A stretch of 64,000 nucleotides of DNA, taken from NCBI GenBank assembly GCA_944990035.1, contig CALYLX010000155.1:62001-126000 (forward strand). Reading direction: 5' to 3'. Shown in pieces: positions 10,821 through 22,314 of this stretch. The notes beneath the pieces are model-generated. The model did no database searches and had not been told where the DNA came from. It worked only from the letters and a program-made list of their open reading frames with translations. Source of the stretch: Clitopilus passeckerianus (taxonomy: Eukaryota > Basidiomycota > Agaricomycetes > Agaricales > Entolomataceae). The translations under genes were made by a program, and so were the position numbers. Every line of letters begins with the position of its first letter. Position 1 is the stretch's first letter.

Positions 10821-12640
10821 CATAGTGTAGCACCGGCCTCCTCTGCCCCAGCAGTTTCCCCCACCACCTCCAGCATTTCACAAGGCACCAGGACCCAGGT
10901 TACCTCTCCCCGACCTGCGGAACACACTGCCACTGGTCACTCTCCGGCTCCCATGGAGGGACTGGAGTCCACAGCAACATTTCAGCAACCTGACAACCCG
11001 GTCCCTGGACCAGACTCAGGTGCTACACCCTCCGGATCGCAGCCAGAGCAGGTAAACCTTGGAAACTGGATGCAATAGCAGCACCAGTTTGCTAGGCCTG
11101 CCCCACAAGCCCCTGCAACGCGCAGGGCACCCAATCTGCATGCTGTGCATGCACCCAACCCTGCTAATGCGTCTCAGCAGCAGCAGCGGCCCTCACAACA
11201 GCGTCAGCGCACTCCCAAGGCGTTCTACGCTTCTGTCGCATCACAGCCACCTAGGAGGCCTGCAAACGCCGCCCCTCACTCTTTTGCAGAGGTCACTGTT
11301 GGCATGACTGCGCAGCAATGTGCAGAACTTGCTGAACTCACACATCATCTCCCTGGACTGTCCTGGGATGAAGTAGTGCAACTCAAGGACAGCTCTAGCG
11401 CCAATAAGCGCAAGGCTCCTCCCCACCTCCTACTGCTCTCTCTCTCCCAAAGAAGAAGCAGAAGCTCAAATCCACAGTGCGCCCCCCCTCACGCAAGCAG
11501 TGCTTCGTCTACGCTACCAGGGGCAATGGAGACAATGCTGTCTCTGTTCCTCTTCCTATCTCACCTGAACAGGCTGTCTCTACCCTCAATCTTCGCTTTG
11601 GTGCTGGTAGGTCCAAGAACCGCACTATCCATGCTGAACTTGGCAGGGGCAATGCTATCATTGTCTACTTTGACAAGACACCCACCCACAGCAATCTGGG
11701 CATCATCCGGGTTGCTGTCGAGCGCGTTTGGTACCCTGTCACTAAAGGTGCCAACCCATCTCCCACCGTTCATGCTGCTGTGGAGGTTTCTACGTCGCGT
11801 TCCTATGCGCGCATCACAGAAGTGCCCTACTTCACTTTTGGTGCAGAGGGCAGCACTCCTATCACTGCTGATGCGGTCCTAGCACTACTGCGTCAAAACC
11901 CTGCTACTAGTGTGCTCCAGCTTGCTGGAATGCCTTGCATCAGAACATTCTAACATAACTTATTCTGTCTTGACTAGGTCTTAACTAACTTAATTGTATC
12001 TTACACCTGATTAAGACACCCAAAGACACAAACAAGTTAGCTAAGATTGAAAAAAGCCATGTCATTTTTTTCCGATGCTGTGTGCACCGCAACTCACGCA
12101 CGCATGATATGTGCGTAGTGTTCTTTGACTTTTGGGACACCAGGTCTGGTACCTCCCTCAAGGCCATTATGCACAAGAAGATCTCCATCGGAGAATGCTT
12201 GTGTCTCATCTCCCCTGTGAGCATCCATGCTGATGTTCCGCAGTGTCAACGCTGCTGGGCTTGGGGTCACCCCACTGCCACCTGCAGGCAGCAGTTTAAC
12301 TCTTGCGCGCATTGCGGCTATAGCCATGATTTGCGCAACTATTGCAAGCTTGCCCACTGCTGTTGGGGCAAGCCTGATGCTAAACCTCTGGTGCCTGCCA
12401 CTCCTGATGGCGCACCATGCCCACATGCACCTAGGTGCATTAATTGTGGCAAGGAGCACAAGGCTGATTCGCCCAAGTTCCCTTTTGCAAGACATCGGTT
12501 TGATGCTGGCTGGATCCAGCGCCAATATGCTGTCAACGATGCAGTAGGCTTTTCTGTTAAAGCACCGCAGAGATATACTGATGTACTACCACCTAGGAGG
12601 AGACCGGTTCAGATTGGTTGGCGTGAACGCTGTCGTACTC
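10821..12640 (+). pseudogene. LINE-A copy A2: ORF1 fragment, broken
   Basis: Begins inside ORF1 at GTGTAGCACC, directly after the poly-A of A1. It covers the Pro/Ser/Ala-rich linker, the RRM-like/TPxHxxLxIIRxAVxRVWYP region and, after a MITE insertion at 11938-12077, the zinc knuckles (CQRCWAWGHPTATC, CAHCGYSHD, CINCGKEHKADSPK with the last Cys lost). There is an in-frame TAG near 11077 and a frameshift near 11420. Many CpG sites of the complete copy are TpG or CpA here. The gag-like ORF1 protein would bind LINE RNA. Confidence 0.85.
11938..12077. mobile_element. MITE family II, copy in LINE-A ORF1
   Basis: 140 bp with ends CATCAGAA..TAACAT and ATGTCATTTTTTTCCGATG. It matches the copies at 50839-50978 and 53437-53576. 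It interrupts the ORF1 pseudogene between the LQLAG and HDMCVVFFDFWD coding segments. The ends have diverged from the consensus (CAGAACATT, CCGATG), so this is the oldest of the three copies. Confidence 0.88.
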
Positions 12641-12990
12641 AAACTTGGTTTTCGTACTTTTCCCACCAAAGGTCACCCCTTGATCAGTCTTGCACTTATC
12701 ACCATTTTTGTCAATACCCATCCACTCTCTCGGTACCCCTTACAATCACACACAACACCACAATTCTCATGTTGGGCTATAATCCCACCAAAATAGGATA
12801 TTCAGAAAATCCTTCATTTCTGCACTTCATACGACATAATACTGCTTACACTGTTTGCACAGCCATGCAAATAGTGCTTATTCATCTGATTAGTAATCCA
12901 AAGACCAGCTCGGCACGGATTACTAACCCGCTAATGCACATATAGACATTTATAGGTATCTTTCTATTCTGTATAGACTTATTTGGGCTT
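12641..12990. other. unassigned sequence between LINE-A ORF1 and a mariner copy
   Basis: The ORF1 reading frame continues without homology to 12945. The sequence matches nothing else in the window. It may be the tail of a diverged LINE variant or older host DNA. Confidence 0.35.
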
Positions 12991-14262
12991 TGCCCCCAAC
13001 CCATCATGCATGCTCTCACCAAAGCTCAGACTACCTGTGTCATTGAACTGCTTCATACTGGCCTCACTGCCACTTATATTCATAAAAAGACTGGTATTGG
13101 CCTTGCTTCTATTAGCAGAATATGTGATAAGCATTGTCCTCACCTTCCCAAGTCATCTGGTGGCTGTCCTCCTAAGCTTACGCCTGCCAACATTGAATAC
13201 ACAAAACTCAATATGCACATGGGCAAGATTTCTACAGCTGTCCAAGCTGCTAGAGTTCTTCAAGATATTACCAACACAACTGTCACACCTCAGACAGTAC
13301 GCAGGGGCCTCAAAAACACTGGTTGGAAGTCCTTTAGAAAGGTGAAACGACCTGCACTTGACCGGAAGCATATTCGTGCACGGAAGGAGTTTGCAGAGAG
13401 GCATAAGGAGTGAACTGTAGATGATTGGAAAAAGGTCTATTGGTCTGATGAGACTAAAATCAACCGGTTTGGGGCAGATGGGAATGAGAGAGTGTGGGCA
13501 GGGAAGGAGGAGGGGCTTAACAAGCGACGCGTCAAAGAAACCCGGAAATTTGGAGGAGGAAATATTATGATATGGGGCTGTATGGGATGGGATGGGGTTG
13601 GATATGCTACCAGAATTGAAGGTACCATGGACAAGGTCCTTTACACTTCAATCCTGGAGGAGGAACTTCAGGCTAGCCTAAAGTACTATAAGGTAAAAGT
13701 GAAGGATATGATTTTTCAGCAGGACAATGACCCCAAGCACACCAGCAATATGGCCAAGGAATGGTTTAAACACCACAAAATGAAGGTTCTAATCTGGCCA
13801 GCAAACCCTCCTGATATGAACCCTATTGAACATCTTTGGGTTCATGTCAAAAAAGAGCTTAGCAAGTATAATTCTCCATCTAATGGAGTATTAGAGCTTT
13901 GGGCAAGGGTAGAGAAGGTTTGGAATGAGATTCCAGCAGAGGTGTGCCAGAACTTAATAGAGTCAATGCCTAGAAGGATTCAGGCAGTAGTTGATGCCAA
14001 GGGAAAGTAGACTAAGTACTAAAATCCATGTATTTCTGTTTTTAAAATCAGTAGCAACAAAACCCTTCCAATAGGTCACCACCTTGTACTGTGTGAAACA
14101 CCTGCTAAAAGTGGAAGCACAGCCTCAGGGTCATGTTAGCATCAAGCCAAGAGATTGAACTATGATATATATTATTTTCAAGATTTTGCATAATTTATTT
14201 CATCAGCTATTAACACATTTTTGAAAAAGTAGCAAACATTGGAAGGGTTTTGTTGCCCACTG
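12991..14262 (+). mobile_element. Tc1/mariner (DD34E) transposon, copy 2, 5' truncated
   Basis: Matches 4010-5616 in reverse orientation from the N-terminus of the transposase to the right end (TIR 14053-14262, then TA). The left TIR and promoter are missing, with the break just before GCTTTGCCCCC. On the right it lies within the LINE-B ORF2 fragment that continues at 14263, having used a TA in the LINE-B sequence GCTCTAATA. Confidence 0.92.
13006..14010 (+). pseudogene. Tc1/mariner transposase, same TGA as copy 1
   Basis: It encodes the same two HTH domains and DD34E core as 4262-5290. The deduced halves (13006-13413 and 13492-14010) are identical in residues to copy 1. The only interruption is a TGA at 13411-13413, at the same codon as in copy 1. 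The identity over about 1 kb argues for recent movement of an already defective copy, or for stop-codon readthrough. Confidence 0.92.
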
Positions 14263-14627
14263 TATTAGAGCATGGCTGGAGAGCTTCACGGAGCTCGGCG
14301 AGGGAGAACCCCACCCACTCTCTGGGCTGCTCAGCCTGGATATGATCAAACACTAACAAGTCGACATTTCTGCCAGACGCAGCATTGTAGGTAGAATAGA
14401 GTCCCTCAAATAGAGACTCTAGGGTGTTGCATGGGGCACCATTGTACATGATTGCCTCATGAGTAGGGAGCTCTCATGCCTTGACCCAGCTCATCAGGTC
14501 CCAAGCGCGCTTGTTGGTAGAAGCCACTTCTTGGATGCGCTCATCAAAGAAGTGATGCTTGGCACCCCTAGTGGTGTGCCTAAAAGCATGGTAGTCATTG
14601 GGATCCAATGACTGCTGGTACGTGTGC
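14263..14627 (-). pseudogene. LINE-B ORF2 fragment (start of RT region)
   Basis: On the minus strand it reads DPNDY-AFRRTTR-AKHHFFDERI, then a THEAIMYNGAPCNTLESLFEGLYSTYN stretch and FSLAELREALQPCSNT. This corresponds to 45393-45745 and is about as distant from LINE-A as LINE-B is. There is an in-frame stop before ELPTHEAI. The piece is bounded by the poly-A of a LINE-D half-LINE at one end and a mariner insertion at the other. Confidence 0.85.
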
Positions 14628-15444
14628 TTTTTTTTTTAACCCAATTATTTATATCCCGGCGCCCGAACGCAGTCTGGCTAGTTACTTTACATTTTATCTA
14701 GAGATGAAATGAAAAAGAAAACTAAAGGTATGTCCATCCACTAAGTACGGCAGTGATTAAGTCACCACACTAATTCGTTCCCCACAAGTAGTAGTCCGTG
14801 TCAATTCCCAGAAGAAACCAGAATCACCTATACCCAAAGGTGACGGGTGCAGAAAGCAGCTGGCTTTGCCTAGAAGCCTTGAGTGAATTCCTATCGGAAT
14901 TCCAGTGCCAAAGAGCAGAGGAAGTTAACGGCCAACTTCAACCCTTTACAGAATCACGTAGGTACCGGTTTTGGATCCAGTCCCTTGCAAATTGGTGTCT
15001 CCAGAAGACACAGGTGCGGTCATTGGAGGCATGCTTGTTGCTGCAGTTGACACACTTTGGCTTGTGAGGACACTTAGTGCCCTCGGGGGCAGGTGAGCTG
15101 CCAGATTTGCAGCATGACGCCAATTGGTGGTGCCAGTCAGCAGAATGCGGACCGCCACAATGTGAACAGATATTGACCTTAACAGAGCAATTGGAGAGGA
15201 CATGCCCAAAGCGCCAGCAATGAGGGCATTGGGGGACACCGGGTTTGACAACAGCAGCCCAGATTTGGCAAGGACGGCCAGCGAGCAGAGCATTGCGCCC
15301 TACCAGCCGATGCAACTGGACACCCCGACAGGTGTCCCAAATGTCGAAGAAGACAGCGCAGGAGTCTGCTGTCTTTGAGTTGCGAACAACCCATGGAGGC
15401 GATGCAAGCCTCACACCTTCAAGGAAGGGGGTGGTTGCATCCTC
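14628..15444 (-). mobile_element. LINE-D half-LINE (ORF1 and 3' UTR only), 5' truncated
   Basis: On the minus strand: the C-terminal part of an ORF1 (15414-14938), about 300 bp of 3' UTR, the tail block GGGCGCCGGGATATAAATA and poly-A (T-run 14628-14637). There is no ORF2 between the ORF1 stop and the poly-A. The tail block resembles those of LINE-A and LINE-C. Its 5' side is cut by the full-length LINE-A starting near 15445. Confidence 0.78.
14938..15414 (-). CDS. LINE-D ORF1 gag-like protein, C-terminal part
   Basis: 158 codons read without a break. The segment VRNSKTADSCAVFFDIWDTCRG matches the pre-knuckle segment of LINE-A and LINE-C ORF1. Three zinc-knuckle motifs follow: CPHCWRFGHVLSNC (CX2CX4HX4C), CSHCGGPHSADWHH..CC, and CVNCSNKHASNDRTC. 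Sequence identity to LINE-A and LINE-C is partial, so it is a third family. The N-terminus is lost and the listed ATG is internal. The protein would be an RNA-binding gag-like component of the LINE RNP. Confidence 0.75.
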   Translation of the reverse strand: MRLASPPWVVRNSKTADSCAVFFDIWDTCRGVQLHRLVGRNALLAGRPCQIWAAVVKPGVPQCPHCWRFGHVLSNCSVKVNICSHCGGPHSADWHHQLASCCKSGSSPAPEGTKCPHKPKCVNCSNKHASNDRTCVFWRHQFARDWIQNRYLRDSVKG

Positions 15445-15547
15445 TTTGATCTGTTACCACCACCATCACAGCCACAACAGCGACGCAAATTCGCCCTCAA
15501 GCACTTGCACACCGCTCAATCCTCCAGTTTTCGCGCCTGTCTGCACT

Positions 15548-17959
15548 ACGAGTAGTGCAGGAGGCACCAAGAAGAATACCCGGCCGCCAGATCCGCCTCC
15601 GACGCCCTCCACGCCACAGAGAGGCCATGGCAGCAGCTATGGCGCTTTTAATGGCGAAGAAACTCCCCAGGGACCCTCTGGCGCTCGAAACAAGCGTCCT
15701 ACTCCAGCAATGGAGGAGGACGAAGGTCTTGAGTATGCTGAGAGCCCTGCTCCATCCGCCCCTTCCTCCCCTGAGCATAAGCGCAGGAAGGACGCCTCTG
15801 GTGCTGCTGTTGCGCAGCCCAAGTCCAGAACTGCCTCTAGGGCTGGTTCACCCTCCCAAACAGAGTTCCTTCCTCTGTTTACTGGTCATGATGAGTCGGA
15901 ATCCTGCGGTTTGACACTTCAGGCCACTAAGAGCGCGGCAGAGGATGACGTTGAAGCGCTCACAGACTCCCTCTCGACTATCCAAGGGTGGATGGTGCAG
16001 GTTGCATCATCCTTTGACGACGAGCAGAATGCTCGAGAGATCGCCAATGCCCTTATCAGCACTGTTGCCCAGGCAGTGAGTTCGCACTTCCTTGACTATC
16101 TTTCTGTAGATGAAGGACATGTGCCCCAAGTCAGGCGTGTTAGAGACGCCTTAAACAGCCTCCTACCTCCTCCCCCTCCCCAGCAGCGCCCCAAGCGCGC
16201 CGCTGCTTCCTCAGGTGCAGCGCCAGCTGCATCCGCACACTCCTCTGCTGCTGCAGGAGGGCATGGTGTAGCACCAGCCTCCCCTGCCCCAGCAGGCGCC
16301 CCCTCCTCCTCCAGCGCCTCCCAAGGCGCCAGGACCCAGGTTACCCCTCCCCGACCCGCGGAACACACTGCCACTGGTCACAAATCTCCGGCCCCCATGG
16401 AGGGACAGGAGTCCACAGCAACATCTCAGCAACCTAGCAACCCGGTCCCTGGACCGGACTCAGGTGTTGCTACAGGTGCTGCCCCTTCCCAACCGCAACC
16501 AGAGCGGATCCATTCGGGTAACTGGATGCAATTCCAGCGCCGGTTCGCCCGCCCCCCTCCCCAGGCGCCTGCTACACCGCGTAGAGCGCCTAATCCGCAT
16601 GCTGTGCGTGCACCAAAGCCTGCCAATGCGTCCCAGCAGCAGCAGCAGCAACCACAACAGCGTCAGCGCGCTCCCAAGGCGTCCTACGCTTCTGTCGCTT
16701 CGCAGCCGCCTAGGAGGCCTGCTCACGCCGCCCCTCGCTCTTTTGCAGAGGTCACTGCTGGCATGATGGCGCACCAATGCGCTGAACTTGCTGAACTCGC
16801 GCGCCATCTCCCGGGACTTTCCTGGGATGAAGTAGCGCAACTCAAGGACAATTCTAATGCTAACAAGCGCAAGGCAGCGTCCTCTCCCCTCCCCTCTGCT
16901 CCCTCTCCTTTGAAGAAGAAGCAGAAGCTCAAATCCACCACACGCGGTCCCTCACGCAGGCAGTGCTTCATCTACGTGCGCAGAGGCACTGGGGATGATG
17001 CTATCCCTGCCCCCCTCCCCATCGCGCCTGAACAGGCGGTCTCCACCCTCAACCTTCGTTTGTCTAATGGAGGTTCCCGCAACAACGCCATCCATGCCGA
17101 AGTGGGCAGAGGTGACGCAATCATTGTTCACTTCAGTGACACCCCCACCCACGGGGACTTGGCTATCATCAGGCTCGCTGTGCAGCGCGTTTGGTACCCT
17201 CTCACTGAGGGCGGCCAACCCATCGTCAACGTGAATGTAGAGGTCCCTGCATCGCGTTCTTACGCCCGCATCACTGGCGTGCCCTACTACACCCTTGGTG
17301 CAGCAGAGAGCACTCCGGTCACTCCTGACGCAATGGAGGCTCTCCTGCGTCAAAACCCTACTACAGCGTCGCTCCAGCTTGCTGGGAAGCCGCGCATCCG
17401 TCGAGCCAGCCTGTCGCATGACATGTGCGTGGTTTTCTTCGACTTCTGGGACTCTAGGTCAGGTACCACCCTCAAGTCCATCGCCAACAAGAAGGTGTCC
17501 ATTGGCGGTCGCCTCTGCAACATCTCCCCTGCCAGTGTGCATGCTGGCGTTCCCCAGTGCCAGCGCTGCTGGGCTTGGGGTCATCCCACTGCCTCTTGCA
17601 GGCAGCAGTACAACTCCTGCGCGCATTGTGGCTATGGCCACGACACGCAGAACCATCGCAAGCTCTCCCACTGCTGTTGGGAGAAGCCTGACGCGAATCC
17701 CCCGGTGCCTGCCACTCCAGCAGGTGCACCCTGTCCCCATGCACCCAGGTGCATCAACTGCAGCAAGGACCACAGGGCTGACTCGTCCAATTGTGCCTTC
17801 TCCCGACACCGGTTCGATTCTGGCTGGATCCAGCGCCGGTATGATGTCAACGATGCGGTACGCTTTTCTGTTAGAGCACCGCAAAGTTATGCTAACGTTC
17901 AACCACCCAGGAGGCATCCGATACGGACTGGTCTGGGTGATCGTGCTGCCCACATTTGA
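15548..17959 (+). CDS. LINE-A ORF1, gag-like zinc-knuckle protein
   Basis: 803 codons. The N-terminal half is low-complexity (Pro, Ser, Ala; KKKQK basic stretch). A central RNA-binding-like region follows (PSRRQCFIYVRRGTGD ... DLAIIRLAVQRVWYP). Three C-terminal zinc knuckles are CQRCWAWGHPTASC (CX2CX4HX4C), CAHCGYGHD..HC and CINCSKDHRADSSNC. The homologous initiator, ATG in copy A4 (MSSAGG), is ACG here at 15548. The next in-frame ATG is 15710. The frame is also open upstream into antisense LINE-D, with an ATG at 15245, so a fused 904-residue protein is possible. The stop lies 10 bp before ORF2. Confidence 0.88.
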   Translation, partial: TSSAGGTKKNTRPPDPPPTPSTPQRGHGSSYGAFNGEETPQGPSGARNKRPTPAMEEDEGLEYAESPAPSAPSSPEHKRRKDASGAAVAQPKSRTASRAGSPSQTEFLPLFTGHDESESCGLTLQATKSAAEDDVEALTDSLSTIQGWMVQVASSFDDEQNAREIANALISTVAQAVSSHFLDYLSVDEGHVPQVRRVRDALNSLLPPPPPQQRPKRAAASSGAAPAASAHSSAAAGGHGVAPASPAPAGAPSSSSASQGARTQVTPPRPAEHTATGHKSPAPMEGQESTATSQQPSNPVPGPDSGVATGAAPSQPQPERIHSGNWMQFQRRFARPPPQAPATPRRAPNPHAVRAPKPANASQQQQQQPQQRQRAPKASYASVASQPPRRPAHAAPRSFAEVTAGMMAHQCAELAELARHLPGLSWDEVAQLKDNSNANKRKAASSPLPSAPSPLKKKQKLKSTTRGPSRRQCFIYVRRGTGDDAIPAPLPIAPEQAVSTLNLRLSNGGSRNNAIHAEVGRGDAIIVHFSDTPTHGDLAIIRLAVQRVWYPLTEGGQPIVNVNVEVPASRSYARITGVPYYTLGAAESTPVTPDAMEALLRQNPTTASLQLAGKPRIRRASLSHDMCVVFFDFWDSRSGTTLKSIANKKVSIGGRLCNISPASVHAGVPQCQRCWAWGHPTASCRQQYNSCAHCGYGHDTQNHRKLSHCCWEKPDANPPVPATPAGAPCPHAPRCINCSKDHRADSSNCAFSRHRFDSGWIQRRYDVNDAVRFSVRAPQSYANVQPPRRHPIRTGLGDRAAHI

Positions 17960-17969
17960 TATATTTCTT

Positions 17970-20900
17970 ATGCGCTACAAACATGTATCTGTACTACGCC
18001 TCTATTCACAGAATGTGAATAGAAATTATGACTTTGTTGCATCACTCCTAGAAGAACGTAAAAACGATTTCGACGTCCTCCTGCTAATAGAGCCTCCCTG
18101 GAGGCTCATACGCCGCACCGTGTCCACTACCAGCCCGGAAGGGGAGGCGGTGGTGGGTGCTCCCACTCATCCAGACTGGCTAGTCATGTTTAGACGTCCA
18201 GTATCTGAGACTGACTGCCCACGCGTTATGACGTTTGTGCATAGGCATCTTGCAGGCATGCGGCCCGCATTTCGCACTGACCTCGCCAACCACAATGATG
18301 TGGTGGTCACAACACTGTATGGGAGCGCTGGTGCTCAAATACACTTCGCCAATGTCTACTCCGACCCAAGGGATGGTACTGCCATTCGCTGGTTGTGTGA
18401 CAATGCCCCACGTCTCCCAAGCATGCTATGCATGGCAGGGGACTTCAACTGCAAGTCGTCAGTCTGGGACCCAGACTACAACTCTACAAATCATGTTGCA
18501 ACTGAACTATGCGATGTTGCGCTTGACCTGGGGCTGGAGGCTAGCGTACTACCAGTGCGCACTCCTACTCATTTCCCGCATGCTGTCAGCCTTAGGCCGT
18601 CGGTCATTGATCTATTCTTTCTCCCTGTGGGCCGCGCGGCAGGGACTTCACACAGCGTGGTCACAGAGTGGAAAGGACCCTCTGACCACGCTCCTCTGAC
18701 CGTCACGCTCCCCATCCAGCCTGTGCAGCTGGCTGCTGAGCGCATCACTCTGCCAATGGGCAGCGAGCAAGAGGAAGAGTTTCTAAAGGAGCTGTCCTCT
18801 TCTTTGCGAGCACTGGACACATCTCGTCTCACAACAGCAGAAGCAATCGAACGCTGCACGGGCGCCATTGCAACTGCTATTAAGCAGTCTTGGGATAACA
18901 ACTCAAAGACTGCCCGCATCTCCACCAGGTCAAAGTCCTGGTGGAACCCTGAGTGCTCTGAGGCTGTCAGAGTGTATCGCGCTTCTAAGGCGGTCGCTGA
19001 TTACAAGGCGTTCCGCAGGACCACGAAAGTGGCCAAGCGCAAGTTCTTTGATAGTAGGATCCAGACGATTGCTACTACCAACAAGCGTCCATGGGATCTT
19101 ATGCGCTGGGCGAAACAGCGCGAGCTCCCTACACATGAGGCCATTCGCCACAATGGGGAACCTTGCAACTCCCTTGAGTCGCTCTGGGCTGCTCTTGATT
19201 CAACATACAACTCGGCGTCTGACCGCCCTGTTGACCCCTCGGTGCTTGACGACGTGCCTCAGTCTCCCCCGCGCGAGTGGTGGGACTTTGGTGTCAACGA
19301 GCTTAGAGAAGAGCTGGCAAAGTGCTCAAACACGTCTGCTCCAGGTCCTGATCACCTTACATGGTATCAGCTCAAATCCTTGGTTGCTGACACTGTCATT
19401 GCAACCAAATTCGTTGAGATTGCCAATGCCTGCCTTCGGGTTGGTCACTGGCCTTCTCACTTCAAGGAGTCGCAATCTGCCATTGTTCCAAAGCCTGGCA
19501 AACCGCACTATTCAACTCCCAAGATGTTCCGCCCCATTGTGTTGCTCAACACGCTGGGGAAACTCTTGGAGAAGATGCTTGCAAACAGGATGCAGTTTGA
19601 AGCGCAGAAATACGGCGTGTTCCACCCCAATCAGTTTGGAGGTGTGCGCCAACACTCTACTGAGGATGCGGGTGTTTACCTCACTCACATCGTCAAAGCC
19701 GGTTGGGCTAGAGGGTTGAAGACAAGCGTGGTCGCTTTTGACCTTGCTCAGTTCTTCCCCTCTCTCAACCATGACATGCTGCTACGCATACTGCGCAGAC
19801 TGGGCTTTGCGCCAGAAGTCTGCAACTTCTTTGCGTCGTACCTCGTGGGGAGACACACATCCTACAGCTGGAACGGCGAAGAGTCCGGCAAGTACTCTGC
19901 AGACGTTGGCGTTGGTCAGGGATCTGCTTTATCCCCTCTTCTCTCTGCGCTCTATTTGGTGCCAGTGATGAGACTCTTTGAGCGCAGGATTCCACCTGCT
20001 GCTACTACACTCATGTCGTACGTGGACGATGGTTCGCTCATCGTCCAGTCGGCATCCTTTGGGGAGAACATCACCCTACTCCAACAAGCGTACGCCGTTA
20101 TCACGGAGCTTGTTACTGCACTTGGCCTTGTCTTGGAACATGATAAGACAGAGGTCTTCCACTTCTCTCGCAAGCACAGCGATGTCAATCCTGCCATCGA
20201 CTTGGGCTTTGCTCCACACACTGGCAACTCACCACTTCAACCCAAGAGCGTATGGCGCTACTTGGGCTTCTACTTTGACCGGTCGCTATCTTTTAGCCAC
20301 CATGTCAAGTACTACTCTACCAAGGCTCTGACCACTGTCAAGGCAATGATCATGCTTGGTAACTCGTCAAGGGGTATCACCCCTATGCAGAAGCGGCTGC
20401 TCTACTGTGCATGCGTCCTCCCGGTCGCTACGTATGGTGTGGGCCTCTGGTTCTACAAAGGTGCTAGGTGCAAGACTGCTATGTCGCACTTGCGCGCCAT
20501 GCAACACAAAGCTGCCAGGTGGATAACTGGCGCCTTTCGCACATCGCCGGGAGGGGGGACCGAGTCAATTGCTGGTCTCCCTCCCATTCATTTGCACATC
20601 AGGAAACTGGTTGAACGTGGCCAGGCGCGTATTGGCACCCTGGTTGGCAACCACCCCACGCTGTCGCTTATTAGTGACAAGCACCAGCTGTATGAAGGGA
20701 CAATGCGTCTCCCTTCGTCTCTCTCCAACTTGTCGCGACGCGTGCGCGACAACTTGCTCTCTACGGTTGTGGATTCTGATGCACATGCTGTGCGCATCTC
20801 TGAGCCTCTCAACCCTGTCCATGGAGAAGCGGTCCCAGGCCTTCGCCTGTTGGATACGCACTCTGGCAGGGTTACATTTGACACCCTCATTGCGGCGTCT

Positions 20901-22061
20901 AAGGATGCCCTTGACTCTCGTCGCACCCATTTGGATGTGATTCGCGCCGATGCAGATCTGTCTGACACTACAGTGTTGGTGGCAGCTGATGCGTCTGTTC
21001 CCAAAAGCAGGAAGCACCAAGCGGTTGCTGCCTGCTCCCTCCTTCATGGCACCTTTGGCCCAGAAGAATACACTATGGCATCAGGCAGAGTCCTCTCTGA
21101 TGATGCCGAACTCGCAGCCATTGACTTGTCTATAAGCAAGGCTGTCCTGCGCAACAACTGCCTGAAGATAGTTGTGCTCTCAGACTCGACTAAAGCCATC
21201 CGTCTGGCTTTGGACCCGTCTCTCCACTCTGGGCAAGGACACTCGCTGTCCATCTGCTCCAAACTACGTGCTTGGTTCTCGGGCGACGCTGACAGACGCG
21301 TCCACTTTGTCCATGTCCCTTCAAGACTCAATTGGGACATTCACCACCGTGCTCACTTGGCGGCCACTGGCTTGCGGGTGGGTGCTGGTAACAAACCCCG
21401 GACATCCCTTGGGTATGCCCGGAAACGCGCTGTGGATAGAATGCTGCATGAGTAGACTTGTCTACTGCAGCAGCCTTCTTACTCTGGCAACAGCTTCTTG
21501 CGCCTTACGCACAAAGGTGCTTCCCTGAGGCCCACTCACCTCAAAGGTGGGCCTTGGCTACGTCGTGTTGGTTCTTCCAATACGCACACTGCGCGCCTTG
21601 CACGCGCAGTCTTGGGTCACGCACCCATTGGTGAATTCCGTGCACGCTTCAACCTGGATGGGGAGACAGCGTGTGCATGCGACTGGCGCATACTGGAAAC
21701 GAGGGGACACATCCTTCACCAGTGCGTGCACTTTCAACGACGGCCCAACCAGCGCTTGCGCCGGGAGCTGTCGTCTTTCTTGTTCTTTCTTGCGAACAAT
21801 CCTACCACTTTTGCGTTCCCATCGCAACAGCCCCCACCGCCGTTTCCCAAAGCCAGGAAGACACGGCGACGTGGTCCGCCTGATAAGGCCTCCACGCGCG
21901 TTCGCGGTGCCCTTCCCGCTGTCGGAGGCCACTGCCGACGAATGCCTGTGACAGGCTCCGCTGCACCGCCGCGCCCTAACGACCTTGTCTGGGTGCCGGG
22001 TGCACACCAATTTGTTCGCAGAGAACAGGCCGAAGCGTCTGGCATGGCTTTCCATGCATAG
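17970..22061 (+). pseudogene. LINE-A ORF2: APE endonuclease, RT, RNase H, zinc motif; one nonsense codon
   Basis: 1364 codons in one frame from MRYKHVSVLRLYSQNVNRN, with a single TAG at 21453-21455 where copies A7 and A8 have Trp. The APE domain has QNVNRN, the E of LIEPPW, GDFN (D at 18441), SVIDLFFLP and SDHAPL. The RT shows PKMFRPIVLLNTLGK, AFDLAQFFPSL, GVGQGSALSPLLS and YVDD (20019-20030). The RNase H shows AADAS, DDAELAAID and LSDSTKA. The part after the stop has a C-terminal zinc motif (CACDWRILETRGHILHQC), typical of non-LTR ORF2. Enzymatic domains precede the stop, so a product lacking only the zinc motif could be made. The frame is open upstream to 17295, overlapping ORF1. Confidence 0.92.
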
Positions 22062-22314
22062 GCGTCAGTGCTCCATCCTTCATATAGCGGCAAGCCTGGC
22101 CCCCAGGGTTCTTGCTGCTTCTGCGGGATGTTGCGCGCTACCATACTCATTGATAGATTTATCCTCGGGGGCCACCCTAGCCTGCTCTTTGGTGCACCTC
22201 GTATTCAGTGTAGTTCACTCGACGAACACGGTTTTTACTTACGTTAGTATACAATGCATGTATTTAGTTACTTGCGACCGGACTGCTATCGGGCGCCGGA
22301 ATATAAATTGTCAG

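Noticed and set aside
11145..11882. 245-codon and similar alternative-frame ORFs over LINE-A ORF1
   Set aside because: Shadows of the GC-rich ORF1; only the frame with zinc knuckles and the RNA-binding-like region is conserved between copies.
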